From the NCBI RefSeq assembly GCF_009806555.1, contig NZ_VUOK01000034.1, positions 62,001 through 126,000 of the forward strand: 64,000 nucleotides of DNA. The letters are read 5' to 3'. Position 1 is the first letter of the stretch. Each line of letters opens with the position of its first letter. Below, piece by piece: positions 1-8,395 of this stretch. Source of the stretch: Methylobacterium sp. 2A (GTDB lineage Bacteria; Pseudomonadota; Alphaproteobacteria; Rhizobiales; Beijerinckiaceae). Under the pieces are notes generated by a model that was not told the origin of the DNA, did not search any database, and saw only the letters and a list, made by a program, of their open reading frames with translations. The translations under genes and the position numbers were made by a program.

Positions 1-1
1 G

Positions 2-439
2 GGCGGCGAGGTGCTGAAGTATCTGGGCGACGGGCTGCTGGCGATCTTCCGCGAATCCGGCGACGATCTCGGTGGCGCCGCCAAGGGCGCGCTCACGGCG
101 GCCCAGCTCGCCCTGGAGGCCCTCGACGAGGCCAATGCCCTGCATCAGTTCCCGGTGCCGGTCGCGGCCGGCATCGCGCTCCATCACGGCGAGGCCGCCT
201 ACGGCAATGTCGGCTCGGGCGCCCGGCTCGATTTCACGGTGATCGGCCGCGACGTGAATCTCGCGAGCCGGCTAGCCCAGCTCAACCGCATCCTGGGCGA
301 GCCGCTGCTGATGTCGAAGCCGTTCGTCGATTTCCTCTGGGGGGACCCGATCCCCCTCGGCGAGCATCCGCTCGACGGTTTCCGGGAGCCGATGGCGGTG
401 TTCCGGCCGAAGTTCTTGCGGCCACGCAAACCCAGCTGA
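2..439 (+). CDS. Class III adenylate/guanylate cyclase, C-terminal part (5' end outside window)
   Basis: This is the last 145 or so residues of a class III nucleotidyl cyclase, which makes cAMP (or cGMP) from the nucleoside triphosphate. The frame is open from the first bases of the window, so the start lies upstream. YLGDGLLAIF near the left edge carries a metal-binding Asp. YGNVGSGARLDFTVIGRDVNLASRL supplies the Asp that usually selects adenine and the Asn/Arg pair that stabilises the transition state. The catalytic domain therefore looks intact and is followed by only a short tail. The gene converges on the minus-strand glycosyltransferase, with about 23 bases between the stops. The N-terminal sensor or membrane part cannot be seen. 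Confidence 0.88.
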   Translation, partial: GGEVLKYLGDGLLAIFRESGDDLGGAAKGALTAAQLALEALDEANALHQFPVPVAAGIALHHGEAAYGNVGSGARLDFTVIGRDVNLASRLAQLNRILGEPLLMSKPFVDFLWGDPIPLGEHPLDGFREPMAVFRPKFLRPRKPS

Positions 440-462
440 CTGTGTCGCCGGTGGGCAGGGCT

Positions 463-1635
463 CTACGCGCTCAATCGCTCCCATTCCGGCGCGAACGCCG
501 AACTGTAGGGGGCTTGCTGCAAGCCCCAGACCGGATCGATCATCTTCTCCGTCACCTCCCGGGCCAGGATGCCGGCGCGGGAAAAGACGTCTCTCGGGAC
601 ATTGCGGCGCCCCAGGATCTTCAGGCAGGCGTATCCGCACGCGCCATACTGGCCGATGTGGTAGGCGTTGACGGCGAACTCATCGAGCAATCCATATTCG
701 TAGACCCACGGATTCAACGATATGCCCTCGCTCGGGAGCTCAAGCTCCAGGCCCGCCTCGGCATAGCGATAGCCCTCCGCGAAGCGCTTCCGTTCCCTGC
801 AATAGCGGCTGGCCCCGTGGCGCGCTTCCGCCCGCGCCGGAAGGACGTGGATGGCCTGCTCGTAGAGAGGCAGCACCGTGTCGGCGGGCTCACCCACGCG
901 CTCCGCGTTGACGGCGGCCATGAGCAGATTGAAATAGACTTCCTCATCCCAGCCGCCCAGATCGGCCCGCTTCAGAAAGCAATCAAACGCCTTCCGGTAT
1001 TCGCCGGCCGCATCGTAGGTGATCCCGAGATACATCGTGTACCGCGCGATCATGAAGCGATCGGTCTCGACCGCCAGCGCTTGTTCGAGAACGGCGATGT
1101 CGCGTGCATTCGCCGTCTTGTCGCGATGGCGCGCGCCGTCCTCGCCCCGGCGCATCGCGAGAGGAAGGATCGGCGTCTCGTCGATGTCGGGGCAGGAGAG
1201 GAACTCGTGCAGGACGCCCCGATACCGCCAGTTCTTCCGGCTGCTGACGAGCTGGTTGCGCCAGTATCGCGTCTGCGCGTCGATGATCTCGAACCGGTAG
1301 CCGGGCTCGCGCAACTTCGGCATCGTGAAGCCGTCCGGAATGATCAGCTCGTCATCGGCGTCGATGATCAGCACGTAATCCGCGTGGCGCCGCGCGAGCT
1401 TCAGGGCCTCGTTCCGGTTCGTGGCGAAATCCACCCAGGGCCGCTCCTTGAGGGCGCCCGGCAGATCGGCCATCGCCGTGCGGATGATGTCCTGCGTCCC
1501 GTCCGTGGATCCGGTATCCACGATGATCCAGTGATCGATGATCGGGCGGACCGAATCCAGACACCGGCGGATAACGTGGGCCTCGTTCTTGACGATCATC
1601 GACAAACAGATCGAAGAGCCAGTTTTCTTCGCCAT
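463..1635 (-). CDS. GT2-family glycosyltransferase with helical (TPR-like) C-terminal half
   Basis: The 390-residue protein begins with a GT-A fold: SICLSMIVKNEA at about residues 7-18, DTGSTDGTQ at about 41-49 and the metal-binding IDADDE at about 90-95. These are the nucleotide-sugar and metal motifs of family 2 transferases that modify glycans or proteins. From about residue 170 it is alpha-helical, with repeat-like segments (ALAVETDRFMIARYTMYLGITYDAAGEYRKAF region) typical of TPR-tailed GT2 enzymes. There is no signal peptide or membrane segment, so it is probably cytosolic. The acceptor cannot be inferred. The ATG is preceded by a GGGCGG stretch. Upstream lies an unusually AT-rich region with two palindromes. 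Confidence 0.85.
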   Translation of the reverse strand: MAKKTGSSICLSMIVKNEAHVIRRCLDSVRPIIDHWIIVDTGSTDGTQDIIRTAMADLPGALKERPWVDFATNRNEALKLARRHADYVLIIDADDELIIPDGFTMPKLREPGYRFEIIDAQTRYWRNQLVSSRKNWRYRGVLHEFLSCPDIDETPILPLAMRRGEDGARHRDKTANARDIAVLEQALAVETDRFMIARYTMYLGITYDAAGEYRKAFDCFLKRADLGGWDEEVYFNLLMAAVNAERVGEPADTVLPLYEQAIHVLPARAEARHGASRYCRERKRFAEGYRYAEAGLELELPSEGISLNPWVYEYGLLDEFAVNAYHIGQYGACGYACLKILGRRNVPRDVFSRAGILAREVTEKMIDPVWGLQQAPYSSAFAPEWERLSA

Positions 1636-1748
1636 CGAACCGCCCTGAACGGCAAATTTGAATTTTCAGTCGCAACCACCACCGCGCATAGCACGACTCA
1701 TCGACCGCGAAAAGAGATCCGATAAGCTCATATGTCCTGATAATATAC

Positions 1749-1793
1749 TTGAACACTTAAGTTCAAATACCCGGCCAGGTCTGTCGATCGACA
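1749..1793. promoter_or_regulatory. Two palindromes in the AT-rich leader upstream of the glycosyltransferase
   Basis: TTGAAC-ACTTAA-GTTCAA lies at 1749-1766 and the perfect 12-base palindrome TGTCGATCGACA at 1782-1793. Both sit in the 266-base gap between the glycosyltransferase (start 1635, minus) and the protease gene (stop 1902, minus). The DNA here is far richer in A+T than its surroundings. They could be operators for the glycosyltransferase promoter, but no regulator is identifiable. Confidence 0.35.
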
Positions 1794-1901
1794 TATAACG
1801 TGAGAAACATCTTTTCTCTTCGATCCCGTCGCGGGCGCCTTCGGGCAATCTTCACGCCGACGCAGATCGGAAGATGCGGGGCGGACAGGCTTCGAAGCCG
1901 C

Positions 1902-2411
1902 TCAGCCCCGGAGCGTCATCGTGCGGCCGGACACGCTGAAATCGCGCAGGCGCCCGAGGAACGACATCCCCAGCAGGCTGGTCGAGAGGAGCCCCCGCGG
2001 GATCACCACGGCCTCCACGTCGCGCACCGTGATCGAGCCGATCTGCATGACCGCAATCCGGATCGGCGCGACCCGAACCCGCCCGTTGGCCGTGTTCCAG
2101 ACGCGCGTGAAGTCCGTCGGACCAACCCGGATCCCGATCCGTGCGGCGTCCTCCTCGGAGAAGGCGCAGGCGCTCGCACCGGTATCGACCATCATCGACA
2201 GCGAACGGCCATCCAGCAGCGCGCTGACGAAGAAGTGGCCGTTGCGGCCCGCCTGCAGCGCCACGCCCGCGGTCGCGCCGGCTGCGGCAACCGGCTCCGC
2301 CTGTGGCGCGATGAGCAGGGCGGCCGGGGCCGGTCGCTGGCCCTGACGCAACTTCTGGACGGCCGTCACCCCCACGAAACCCAGCGTGCAGACGAGCAGG
2401 ATGGTGCGCAC
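1902..2411 (-). CDS. Retropepsin-like aspartic protease, TIGR02281 / clan AA type, membrane-anchored
   Basis: The 169-residue protein has an N-terminal hydrophobic stretch (about residues 3-17) that would act as a signal anchor, a low-complexity Ala/Pro linker, and a single retropepsin-like domain from about residue 50. The domain contains HFFVSALLDGRSLSMMVDTGASACAFSE, with the catalytic D-T-G-A at about 75-78, and a later LLGMSFLG flap-like motif. Single-domain bacterial members work as dimers, probably in the periplasm. The substrate is unknown. The protein stands alone between the glycosyltransferase and the thiamine operon. Confidence 0.85.
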   Translation of the reverse strand: MRTILLVCTLGFVGVTAVQKLRQGQRPAPAALLIAPQAEPVAAAGATAGVALQAGRNGHFFVSALLDGRSLSMMVDTGASACAFSEEDAARIGIRVGPTDFTRVWNTANGRVRVAPIRIAVMQIGSITVRDVEAVVIPRGLLSTSLLGMSFLGRLRDFSVSGRTMTLRG

Positions 2412-2633
2412 GCGGATTCATGTCCGAGTTCGGGCTGCCGATGGGCCGATGACACCGCGGACCCATGAAGGGATCGTGCGCGGCCATCGACGGGCCGATC
2501 CTGAGCTCGCCCATTCCGCTCGGCTTGGTGTCCAGACCGTGACTGCGGCCCACCACTTTTCCCGCGAACGGCGCTGATGGACTCGCCGCGGGGTTGACCG
2601 GCGTCCCTCGGGCGACCAAATCTGTGTCCGTTC

Positions 2634-2740
2634 CAGGGAGATCCCCGGCAAGGGGCTGAGAAACCGCTGGCACGTCCGTCAGGACCTGCGGCGCGGAAAT
2701 CCTTCGAACCTGATCCGGCTCATACCGGCGTAGGGATTGG
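2634..2740 (+). promoter_or_regulatory. TPP riboswitch (THI element) upstream of thiO
   Basis: The conserved THI-box elements occur in order: GGGGCTGAGA at about 2652-2661, CTTCGAACCTGATCCGGCT at about 2702-2720, and CATACCGGCGTAGGGA at about 2721-2736. The first core (CTGAGA) contacts the pyrimidine end of TPP and the second contacts the diphosphate. The element lies about 85 bases before the thiO start on the same strand, as expected for feedback control of thiamine synthesis. The exact P1 boundaries are approximate. No gene lies in the remaining 2412-2633 stretch. Confidence 0.92.
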
Positions 2741-2794
2741 ACCTCGGCCGCCCGCAGGGCAGGCCACAGCTTCTCACCGAAGCCTCCGGCCCGA

Positions 2795-2820
2795 TCTCCA
2801 CGTTGGAACCCTGTGGAGAG
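2795..2820 (+). promoter_or_regulatory. Hairpin that can sequester the thiO ribosome binding site (riboswitch expression platform)
   Basis: TCTCCAC (2795-2801) pairs perfectly over 7 bases with GTGGAGA (2813-2819). The second arm overlaps the GGAGAG Shine-Dalgarno sequence at 2815-2820, four bases before the GTG at 2825. Placed just downstream of the TPP riboswitch, this looks like a translational OFF switch. No U-tract follows, which argues against a transcription terminator. The competing (ON) fold has not been worked out. Confidence 0.55.
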
Positions 2821-2824
2821 ACGC

Positions 2825-4042
2825 GTGTCCCTGGACCGCCCCCCGTCACCGATCGGACAACGCCGCGGCCCCGCGGTGACGATCGCGCAGGCCCCTTGTC
2901 CTGAACGCTCCGACATCGCGATCGTCGGCGGCGGGCTGATCGGCCTGTCGATCGCGTGGCGGCTTGCCCGCGCGGGCCGCTCCGTCACCGTGCTGGAGCG
3001 CGAGACGATCGGCGCGGGGGCGAGCCTCGCGGCCACCGGCATGCTGGCGCCGGCCGCCGAGCACGAGCCGGGCTCCGATCCGCTGCTGCCGCTCGCCCTC
3101 GACTCGCTCCGGCGCTGGCCGGCCTTCCGCGATGCGCTGGAGGCCGAGTCCGGCCGGTCGATCGATTACCGGGCGGACGGCACGCTGGTGCTGGCGATCG
3201 GCCGCGACGAGGTCGAGCGCCTGCGCTTCCGCTACGATCTCCAGCGCCGTTCCGGGCTCGACGCGGCCTGGCTGCCGGGCAGCGAGGTCCGGCGCCTGGA
3301 GCCGGGCCTGCGCCCCTCGGTCACCGCCGGAATCCAGTGCCCGCTGGATCATCAGGTCGATCCGTGCCGCGTGATGGCCGCCCTGGCAGAGGCCTGCCGA
3401 CGCGCCGGCGTCACCCTGATCGAGCACGCCCCGGTCAGTGCCCTCGACTGGTCGGGGGGCCGCGTCGCGGGCCTGCGCGTTGGCGAGCACGCCATCGCGG
3501 CCGGGACCGTGATCCTGGCCACCGGCGCCTGGAGCGGGGAGGGGGGCCTGCTCCCCGAGACGCTATCGCTGCCGGTGCGGCCCCTGAAGGGCCAATCGCT
3601 CGCCCTGCGCACCACCGCCCGGACCGGCACGCTTGCCCGGATGGTCTGGACCGAGCAGGTCCACATGGCGCCGAAGAGCGACGGCCAGCTCATCGTCGGC
3701 GCCACCGTGGAAGATTGCGGCTTCCGACCCGGCATCACCGCGGGCGGCCTCTACGCGCTGCTCGAAGGCGCGCGCCGGGTGCTGCCCGGGATCGAAGAGA
3801 TGGAGGTGGCCTCCGTGTGGAGCGGCTACCGGCCGACCTCGGACGACGACGCGCCGATCATCGACACGCTGGCCCCCGGGCTCGTCGCCGCCACGGGCCA
3901 TCACCGCAACGGCTATCTGCTCGCCCCCGCGACCGCCGACGCCGTGGCCGAACTGGTGACCGCGGGCGCCTTGCCGGAGGTGGCCCGCCCCTTCACCCGG
4001 GCGCGGTTCGCGCAGGTCCAGCCCCGGAGGGCCATGGCATGA
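2825..4042 (+). CDS. thiO: Glycine oxidase ThiO (FAD-dependent)
   Basis: ThiO oxidises glycine to the imine (dehydroglycine) needed for the thiazole ring of thiamine. The protein has an N-terminal Rossmann FAD motif ([21 protein letters not shown]), the DAO-type [15 protein letters not shown] segment and a C-terminal [11 protein letters not shown] motif contacting FAD, as in ThiO/DadA-type oxidases. I chose GTG 2825 because GGAGAG ends four bases before it. A GTG at 2876 (nearer the usual N-terminus, but with no clear ribosome site) and a GTG at 2813 are alternatives. With 2825 the protein has 405 residues, including about 30 leader residues before the Rossmann fold. Its stop overlaps the thiS start (ATGA). 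Confidence 0.9.
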   Translation: MSLDRPPSPIGQRRGPAVTIAQAPCPERSDIAIVGGGLIGLSIAWRLARAGRSVTVLERETIGAGASLAATGMLAPAAEHEPGSDPLLPLALDSLRRWPAFRDALEAESGRSIDYRADGTLVLAIGRDEVERLRFRYDLQRRSGLDAAWLPGSEVRRLEPGLRPSVTAGIQCPLDHQVDPCRVMAALAEACRRAGVTLIEHAPVSALDWSGGRVAGLRVGEHAIAAGTVILATGAWSGEGGLLPETLSLPVRPLKGQSLALRTTARTGTLARMVWTEQVHMAPKSDGQLIVGATVEDCGFRPGITAGGLYALLEGARRVLPGIEEMEVASVWSGYRPTSDDDAPIIDTLAPGLVAATGHHRNGYLLAPATADAVAELVTAGALPEVARPFTRARFAQVQPRRAMA

Positions 4043-4251
4043 AGCTCTTCATCAACGGCGAGCCGCGCGAGCGCGACGCCGAGACCGTGGACGCCCTGTT
4101 CCGCCAGGAGGCGGAGGAGGGGGGCATCGAGAGCCCGCAGGGCGTCGCCATCGCGCTGAACGGCCGGGTGCTGCGCCGCCGGGACTGGGGCGAGACCCCG
4201 GTCGCCGAGGGCGACCGCGTCGAGATCGTCCGCGCCATGCAGGGAGGTTGA
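4039..4251 (+). CDS. thiS: Sulfur carrier protein ThiS
   Basis: This 70-residue ubiquitin-fold protein ends in Gly-Gly (MQGG), the tail that is adenylated and converted to a thiocarboxylate to deliver sulfur to the thiazole ring. It starts [11 protein letters not shown], and [15 protein letters not shown] and [10 protein letters not shown] match the beta-grasp pattern of ThiS. It overlaps thiO by four bases and is two bases from thiG, so the operon is probably translationally coupled. The adenylating partner ThiF is not in this window. Confidence 0.93.
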   Translation: MKLFINGEPRERDAETVDALFRQEAEEGGIESPQGVAIALNGRVLRRRDWGETPVAEGDRVEIVRAMQGG

Positions 4252-4253
4252 GC

Positions 4254-5057
4254 ATGGATCACACCGTCACGCCGCTGCGCCCCGAGACGGGGGCCGACAG
4301 CTTCACGATCGCCGGGGTGAGCCTGTCCTCCCGGCTGTTCATCGGCACCGCCGGCTATCCCACGCAGGCGATCATGCGCGACGCCGTCGCGGCGAGCGGG
4401 GCCGAGGTGGTGACCGCCTCGATCCGCCGGGTCTCGCTCCAGGGCCACGGCTCCGACACGGTGACGCTGCTGAAGGGCAAGCGCTTCCTGCCGAACACCG
4501 CCGGCTGCGAGACCGCCCGCGACGCGATCATGACCGCCGAACTCGCCCGCGAGGCGCTGGAGACCAACTGGATCAAGGTGGAGGTGATCGGCGACCGCGA
4601 GACGCTGTACCCGGACGTGACCGAGCTGATCGAGGCCTGCCGCCACCTCGTGGACGACGGCTTCGTGGTCCTGCCCTATTGCAACGACGACCCGATCGTC
4701 TGTCAGCGCCTGGAAGACCTCGGCTGCGCCGCCGTGATGCCGATGGGGTCGCTGATCGGCTCCGGGATGGGCGTGGCGAATCCCGCCAATCTCGAACTGA
4801 TCTGCCGCCGGGCCACGGTGCCGGTGGTGGTCGATGCCGGGATCGGCACCGCCTCGGACGCGGTGATCGCCATGGAGCTCGGCGCCTCCGCCTGCCTGAT
4901 CAACACCGCGGTGGCCAAGGCCGATGATCCCATCCGCATGGCCCGCGCCATGGGCCGGGCGGTCGAGGCGGGACGCGACGCGTATCTGGCGGGGCGCATC
5001 CCGCGCCGCGGCCGGGCCGAGCCGTCGAGCCCGCAGCTCGGCCTCGTCGGCTCGTGA
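4254..5057 (+). CDS. thiG: Thiazole synthase ThiG
   Basis: ThiG builds the thiazole phosphate from deoxyxylulose 5-phosphate, dehydroglycine (from ThiO) and ThiS thiocarboxylate. The 267-residue protein shows [10 protein letters not shown], the Schiff-base lysine in [10 protein letters not shown] (about residue 108), [12 protein letters not shown] and [11 protein letters not shown], the phosphate-binding end of the (beta/alpha)8 barrel. The start is ATG 4254 just after the thiS stop; a TTG six bases upstream is less likely. Length is normal for the family. Confidence 0.96.
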   Translation: MDHTVTPLRPETGADSFTIAGVSLSSRLFIGTAGYPTQAIMRDAVAASGAEVVTASIRRVSLQGHGSDTVTLLKGKRFLPNTAGCETARDAIMTAELAREALETNWIKVEVIGDRETLYPDVTELIEACRHLVDDGFVVLPYCNDDPIVCQRLEDLGCAAVMPMGSLIGSGMGVANPANLELICRRATVPVVVDAGIGTASDAVIAMELGASACLINTAVAKADDPIRMARAMGRAVEAGRDAYLAGRIPRRGRAEPSSPQLGLVGS

Positions 5058-5719
5058 GGGCGCTGCCGTCGCCGCTGCTGGCGGTGACGGACCGGCACGG
5101 CCACGCGCGGCCGCTGGCCGAGACCGTGCAGGCGATCCTGGACGGCGGCGGTCGCTGGATCTGGTTCCGCGATCGCGACCTGGAGCCGGAGGCGCGGCTT
5201 CGCCTGGGTGAGGCCGTGGCGGCGCGCGTGCGGGGCGCGGGCGGAATCCTGACGGTCGGCGGCGACGTGGCCCTGGCTCGGGCGCTCGGCGCCGACGGGG
5301 TGCATCTCGGCGGCGGATCGGGGCCGGAGGCGATCGCAGCGGCGCGGGACGCGCTGGGGGCGAAGGTACTGATCGGGGTGTCGGCCCATGCGCCGCAGGA
5401 GGTCGCGCAGGCCGCGGCGGCCGGCGCCGATTACGTGACGCTGAGCCCGATCTTTCCGACGGCGAGCAAGCCGGGCTACGGGCCGGCGCTCGGTCCCGAG
5501 GGCATCGTCGCCGCACGGACGGTCGGCCTTCCCCTGGTGGCGCTCGGCGGAGTCGGATCCGACACGGTCGCTGAATGCCGGGGGGCCGGGGCGGCGGCCG
5601 TCGCCATCATGGGCGGCTTAATGCGGGACGGCGACCCGGCTGGCGCCGCGCGGGCTCTGCTGAAGGCCTTTGAGGAAAAAATACCGTGCCATCTGCTGCG
5701 GCCTGTGCGTACGGCGTGA
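5054..5719 (+). CDS. ThiE/TenI superfamily protein (thiamine phosphate synthase or thiazole tautomerase)
   Basis: This 221-residue TIM-barrel protein starts at a GTG that overlaps the thiG stop, so it is the last gene of the thiamine operon. Superfamily motifs are clear: [51 protein letters not shown] and ALGGVG. However, ThiE enzymes normally have an LR-K type motif after the first strand, an N-D pair and HLGQ-D. Here these read WFRDRD, VGGD and HLGGGSG. The protein may therefore be a TenI-type thiazole tautomerase, which would fit its place beside thiG, or a divergent ThiE. The last 15 or so residues (after about 205) are an unusual tail. Confidence 0.85.
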   Translation: MRALPSPLLAVTDRHGHARPLAETVQAILDGGGRWIWFRDRDLEPEARLRLGEAVAARVRGAGGILTVGGDVALARALGADGVHLGGGSGPEAIAAARDALGAKVLIGVSAHAPQEVAQAAAAGADYVTLSPIFPTASKPGYGPALGPEGIVAARTVGLPLVALGGVGSDTVAECRGAGAAAVAIMGGLMRDGDPAGAARALLKAFEEKIPCHLLRPVRTA

Positions 5720-5827
5720 AGCATTCCACCCCGCCGCTCCTCCCAAGAGTCCCACGGCGGCCGTAGCGTCGCTCCGCTGGCGTCGAACCACCTCGCCAAG
5801 ACGCGGAAAAAAGGCCTTCATCCCGAC

Positions 5828-7600
5828 ATGAGTCGGAAAGACGCTTCGCGGCGGCCCAATCGAACCGCCTTCGGCTGGCACTGGCTGGCGCGCGCCCTGG
5901 CCCTGCGCCGAGGCAAGGCGATCCGCCTGATACTTGCCATCGCGGCCGGCTACGGCGCCGGTCTGGTCTTCCCAATCGCCACACAGCGGATCGTCGATGC
6001 TGTTGTGGCCGGCCGGGTCGATCTGTACCTCTTCGGCCTCGGTGTTCTGGCCGTCCTATCGATCGGCCTGGAAGTGGCGCTATTCTCCCTGCGCCAGATT
6101 CTCATCATCGATCTGGCCGTATTTCTCGATAGAAGGATCTCACATCGGGTTTTCATCCATCTGATGCGCGTGCGGATCGACGAGACGGCCTTCCAATCCG
6201 GTCAGGTCTTGAACCACTTCCAGCAGATCACGAAGATCCGCGACTTCATCCTGTTCCAGTTGCCGAACACGGTCATCGATGCCGGAGGCGCACTCGTTTC
6301 CCTGGGCCTCGTACTGGCCTACGATCCGATCGTCGGCTTCGCTCTGCTCGCCGCGCTGCCGGCCCTCATCCTGGTATCGGGCAACCGAATGATGGGTATC
6401 CGCAGCACGGCGCGGGCCTTCTACGACGCCTTGAGCGTCCGCGACGGGACGCTCGCCGAGACCGTCACTGGGTTGGCGACGGTGAAGGCACTGGCCCTTG
6501 AGGGTCCGCGCTTCCGACGCTGGAGCAGCGTCACGGATGGTGCGCTGAAAGAACTCCACACGCTGATGAACCGGCAGCGCCGTTTCAGTGAGCGGACTCA
6601 GCCCTTCTCACGCGCCATGACGCTCCTCGTGATCGGTGTCGGCTGCTGGCGTATCTACGGCGGTCACCTGACCGTCGGAGAATTCTTCGCGATCCAAGTG
6701 GTCTCGGCCCGGATCACTGCACCGCTCATGAGCAGCGCCGATATCCTGCGCATGACACAGGAGGTGAGCGTCGCCCTGCGCCAGATCGGCGGGTTCCTCG
6801 ACCTACCGCGCGAGCGTGCGGCTCGGATCCCGCCGCTCCGCCATATCAGCCCAGGCGGCATCCGGTTTATCGATGTCTCGCTGACCTATCCGAACGCCGC
6901 GCGCCCGGCCCTTCAGAGTGTGAGCATCACGCTGCCCGAGCGTGGCATCGTGGCGATCGTCGGCCGCAACGGCTCCGGCAAGTCGACCCTGCTGCGCATC
7001 TTGCTCGGCCTGCAGCGCGGTTACACCGGCCGCGTCGAGGTCGGCGGGGCGGATCTTCGGGACTACGATCCGCGCTGGCTCCGCGGCCGGATCGGCACGG
7101 TCGATCAGGACACGGTGCTCTTCTCCGGAAACGTGCGCGACAATCTGGCGGCCGGGCATTCGGATCCCGACGCGCTCGATGCGGCCCTGCGATTCGCGGG
7201 CGTGCGCGACCTCGTCGACAGCCTGCCGGACGGGCTGGCGACCGACCTCGGCGAGGGGGGCCGAACCCTGTCGGGCGGCCAGCGCCAGCGCCTCTCCGTC
7301 GCCCGCGCGGTGGTCCGCGACCCTCCGATCGCGCTGCTCGATGAACCGACGGCCTTCCTCGACCCGGAGGCCGCGCTGGCGCTGGAGCGGAACCTGATCG
7401 CCTGGGGCCGGAACCGCCTGCTGATCCTGGTAACCCACCATCTCGCGGCGGCGCGCCAGGCCGATCGCATCCTGGTGCTGGACGCGGGCCGCCTCGTCGG
7501 CGCGGGCGCGCACGAGGAGTTGCTGAGGACGGTGCCGGTCTACGCCAAGCTCTGGGCGGATTACGATCGCAGCCGGAGCCAAGATGCGGTGACGGCCTGA
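5828..7600 (+). CDS. ABC transporter half-molecule (fused membrane and ATPase domains), exporter type
   Basis: The 590-residue protein has a type I exporter membrane domain (about residues 30-320, roughly six hydrophobic helices) followed by an ATPase domain. Walker A is GRNGSGKST at about 378-386, the signature LSGGQRQR at about 480, Walker B IALLDEP at about 502 and the switch His in LVTHH. It resembles the HlyB/LapB/peptidase-less type I secretion and bacteriocin exporter family but has no N-terminal C39 domain. It must work as a dimer. No adaptor (HlyD) or outer-membrane partner lies next to it, so the substrate is unknown. The first half looks less GC-biased than its neighbours. The 5720-5827 gap before it holds nothing recognisable. 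Confidence 0.88.
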   Translation: MSRKDASRRPNRTAFGWHWLARALALRRGKAIRLILAIAAGYGAGLVFPIATQRIVDAVVAGRVDLYLFGLGVLAVLSIGLEVALFSLRQILIIDLAVFLDRRISHRVFIHLMRVRIDETAFQSGQVLNHFQQITKIRDFILFQLPNTVIDAGGALVSLGLVLAYDPIVGFALLAALPALILVSGNRMMGIRSTARAFYDALSVRDGTLAETVTGLATVKALALEGPRFRRWSSVTDGALKELHTLMNRQRRFSERTQPFSRAMTLLVIGVGCWRIYGGHLTVGEFFAIQVVSARITAPLMSSADILRMTQEVSVALRQIGGFLDLPRERAARIPPLRHISPGGIRFIDVSLTYPNAARPALQSVSITLPERGIVAIVGRNGSGKSTLLRILLGLQRGYTGRVEVGGADLRDYDPRWLRGRIGTVDQDTVLFSGNVRDNLAAGHSDPDALDAALRFAGVRDLVDSLPDGLATDLGEGGRTLSGGQRQRLSVARAVVRDPPIALLDEPTAFLDPEAALALERNLIAWGRNRLLILVTHHLAAARQADRILVLDAGRLVGAGAHEELLRTVPVYAKLWADYDRSRSQDAVTA

Positions 7601-7603
7601 GCG

Positions 7604-8353
7604 CTACTTCTCCGAAGGCCCATAGGGCGGCCGCGGGATCGCCCGGTGTGCGGCCCGGAGCGCCGCCGACCAGCGCTCGCGCAGGTCGTGAAAATAGCCC
7701 TCGCCGGCCTCGATCCGGTGGTTCACCTCCGTGGTGAGGGCGTTCCGGCGGGCCACCGCGATGTCGATCGGCAGGCCGACCCCCAAGTTCGACCGCATGG
7801 TCGAATCCATCGAGACGAGGCTCACCTTCAGGGCGTCGTACAGGTCGGTCCGGTAGGTCACCGCCCGGTCGAGGATCGGCTTGCCGTATTTGTGCTCGCC
7901 GATCTGGAGGAACGGAGCATCCATGCTGCACTCGATGAAGTTGCCGGCCGAGTAGATCAGGTACAGCCGCATCTCACCGGTGCCGATCTGGCCGCCGAAC
8001 AGCAGCGAGATCGAGAAGCGGATGTTGGCCGCCTCGAACCCGTCCTTCTCGATCATCCGGACCCGGCGGATCGCCCGGCCGATGAGCTGCGCCGCCTGGA
8101 ACATGGTCGGCGCCTCGACCAGCCGCTGGGGCGGCTCGTCCCCCTCGCCGGGGACGCCCTCCTGCAGCAGGCTCAGCACCGATTGGGTGATCGACAGGTT
8201 GCCGGCCGAGGCCAGCATCATCACCCGCTCGCCCGGCACGTTGAAGTGGTGGAGCTTGCGATAGGTCGAGATGTCGTCGAGCCCCGCATTGGTGCGGGTA
8301 TCGGCGACCATCACCAGCCCCTCCTCGACAAGCACACCGACGCAGTAGGTCAT
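7604..8353 (-). CDS. Anbu, proteasome-like (Ntn hydrolase) peptidase homolog
   Basis: The 249-residue protein has the N-terminal nucleophile fold of proteasome beta subunits. It starts MTYCVGVLVEEGLVM; removal of Met would expose the catalytic Thr1. Asp in ADTRTNAG (residue 18) and Lys in STYRKLHHF (residue 33) sit where proteasome Asp17 and Lys33 do. SISLLFGGQIG and YSAGNFIE match the family called Anbu (ancestral beta subunit, COG3484). Known Anbu proteins assemble into open or helical rings, but clear peptidase activity has been hard to show. It is the last gene of a four-gene minus-strand cluster. Confidence 0.92.
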   Translation of the reverse strand: MTYCVGVLVEEGLVMVADTRTNAGLDDISTYRKLHHFNVPGERVMMLASAGNLSITQSVLSLLQEGVPGEGDEPPQRLVEAPTMFQAAQLIGRAIRRVRMIEKDGFEAANIRFSISLLFGGQIGTGEMRLYLIYSAGNFIECSMDAPFLQIGEHKYGKPILDRAVTYRTDLYDALKVSLVSMDSTMRSNLGVGLPIDIAVARRNALTTEVNHRIEAGEGYFHDLRERWSAALRAAHRAIPRPPYGPSEK

Positions 8354-8395
8354 CGTCTTCGGGCTCTCGTGCGGCCGGGGCCGGTGTCGCGGGAA

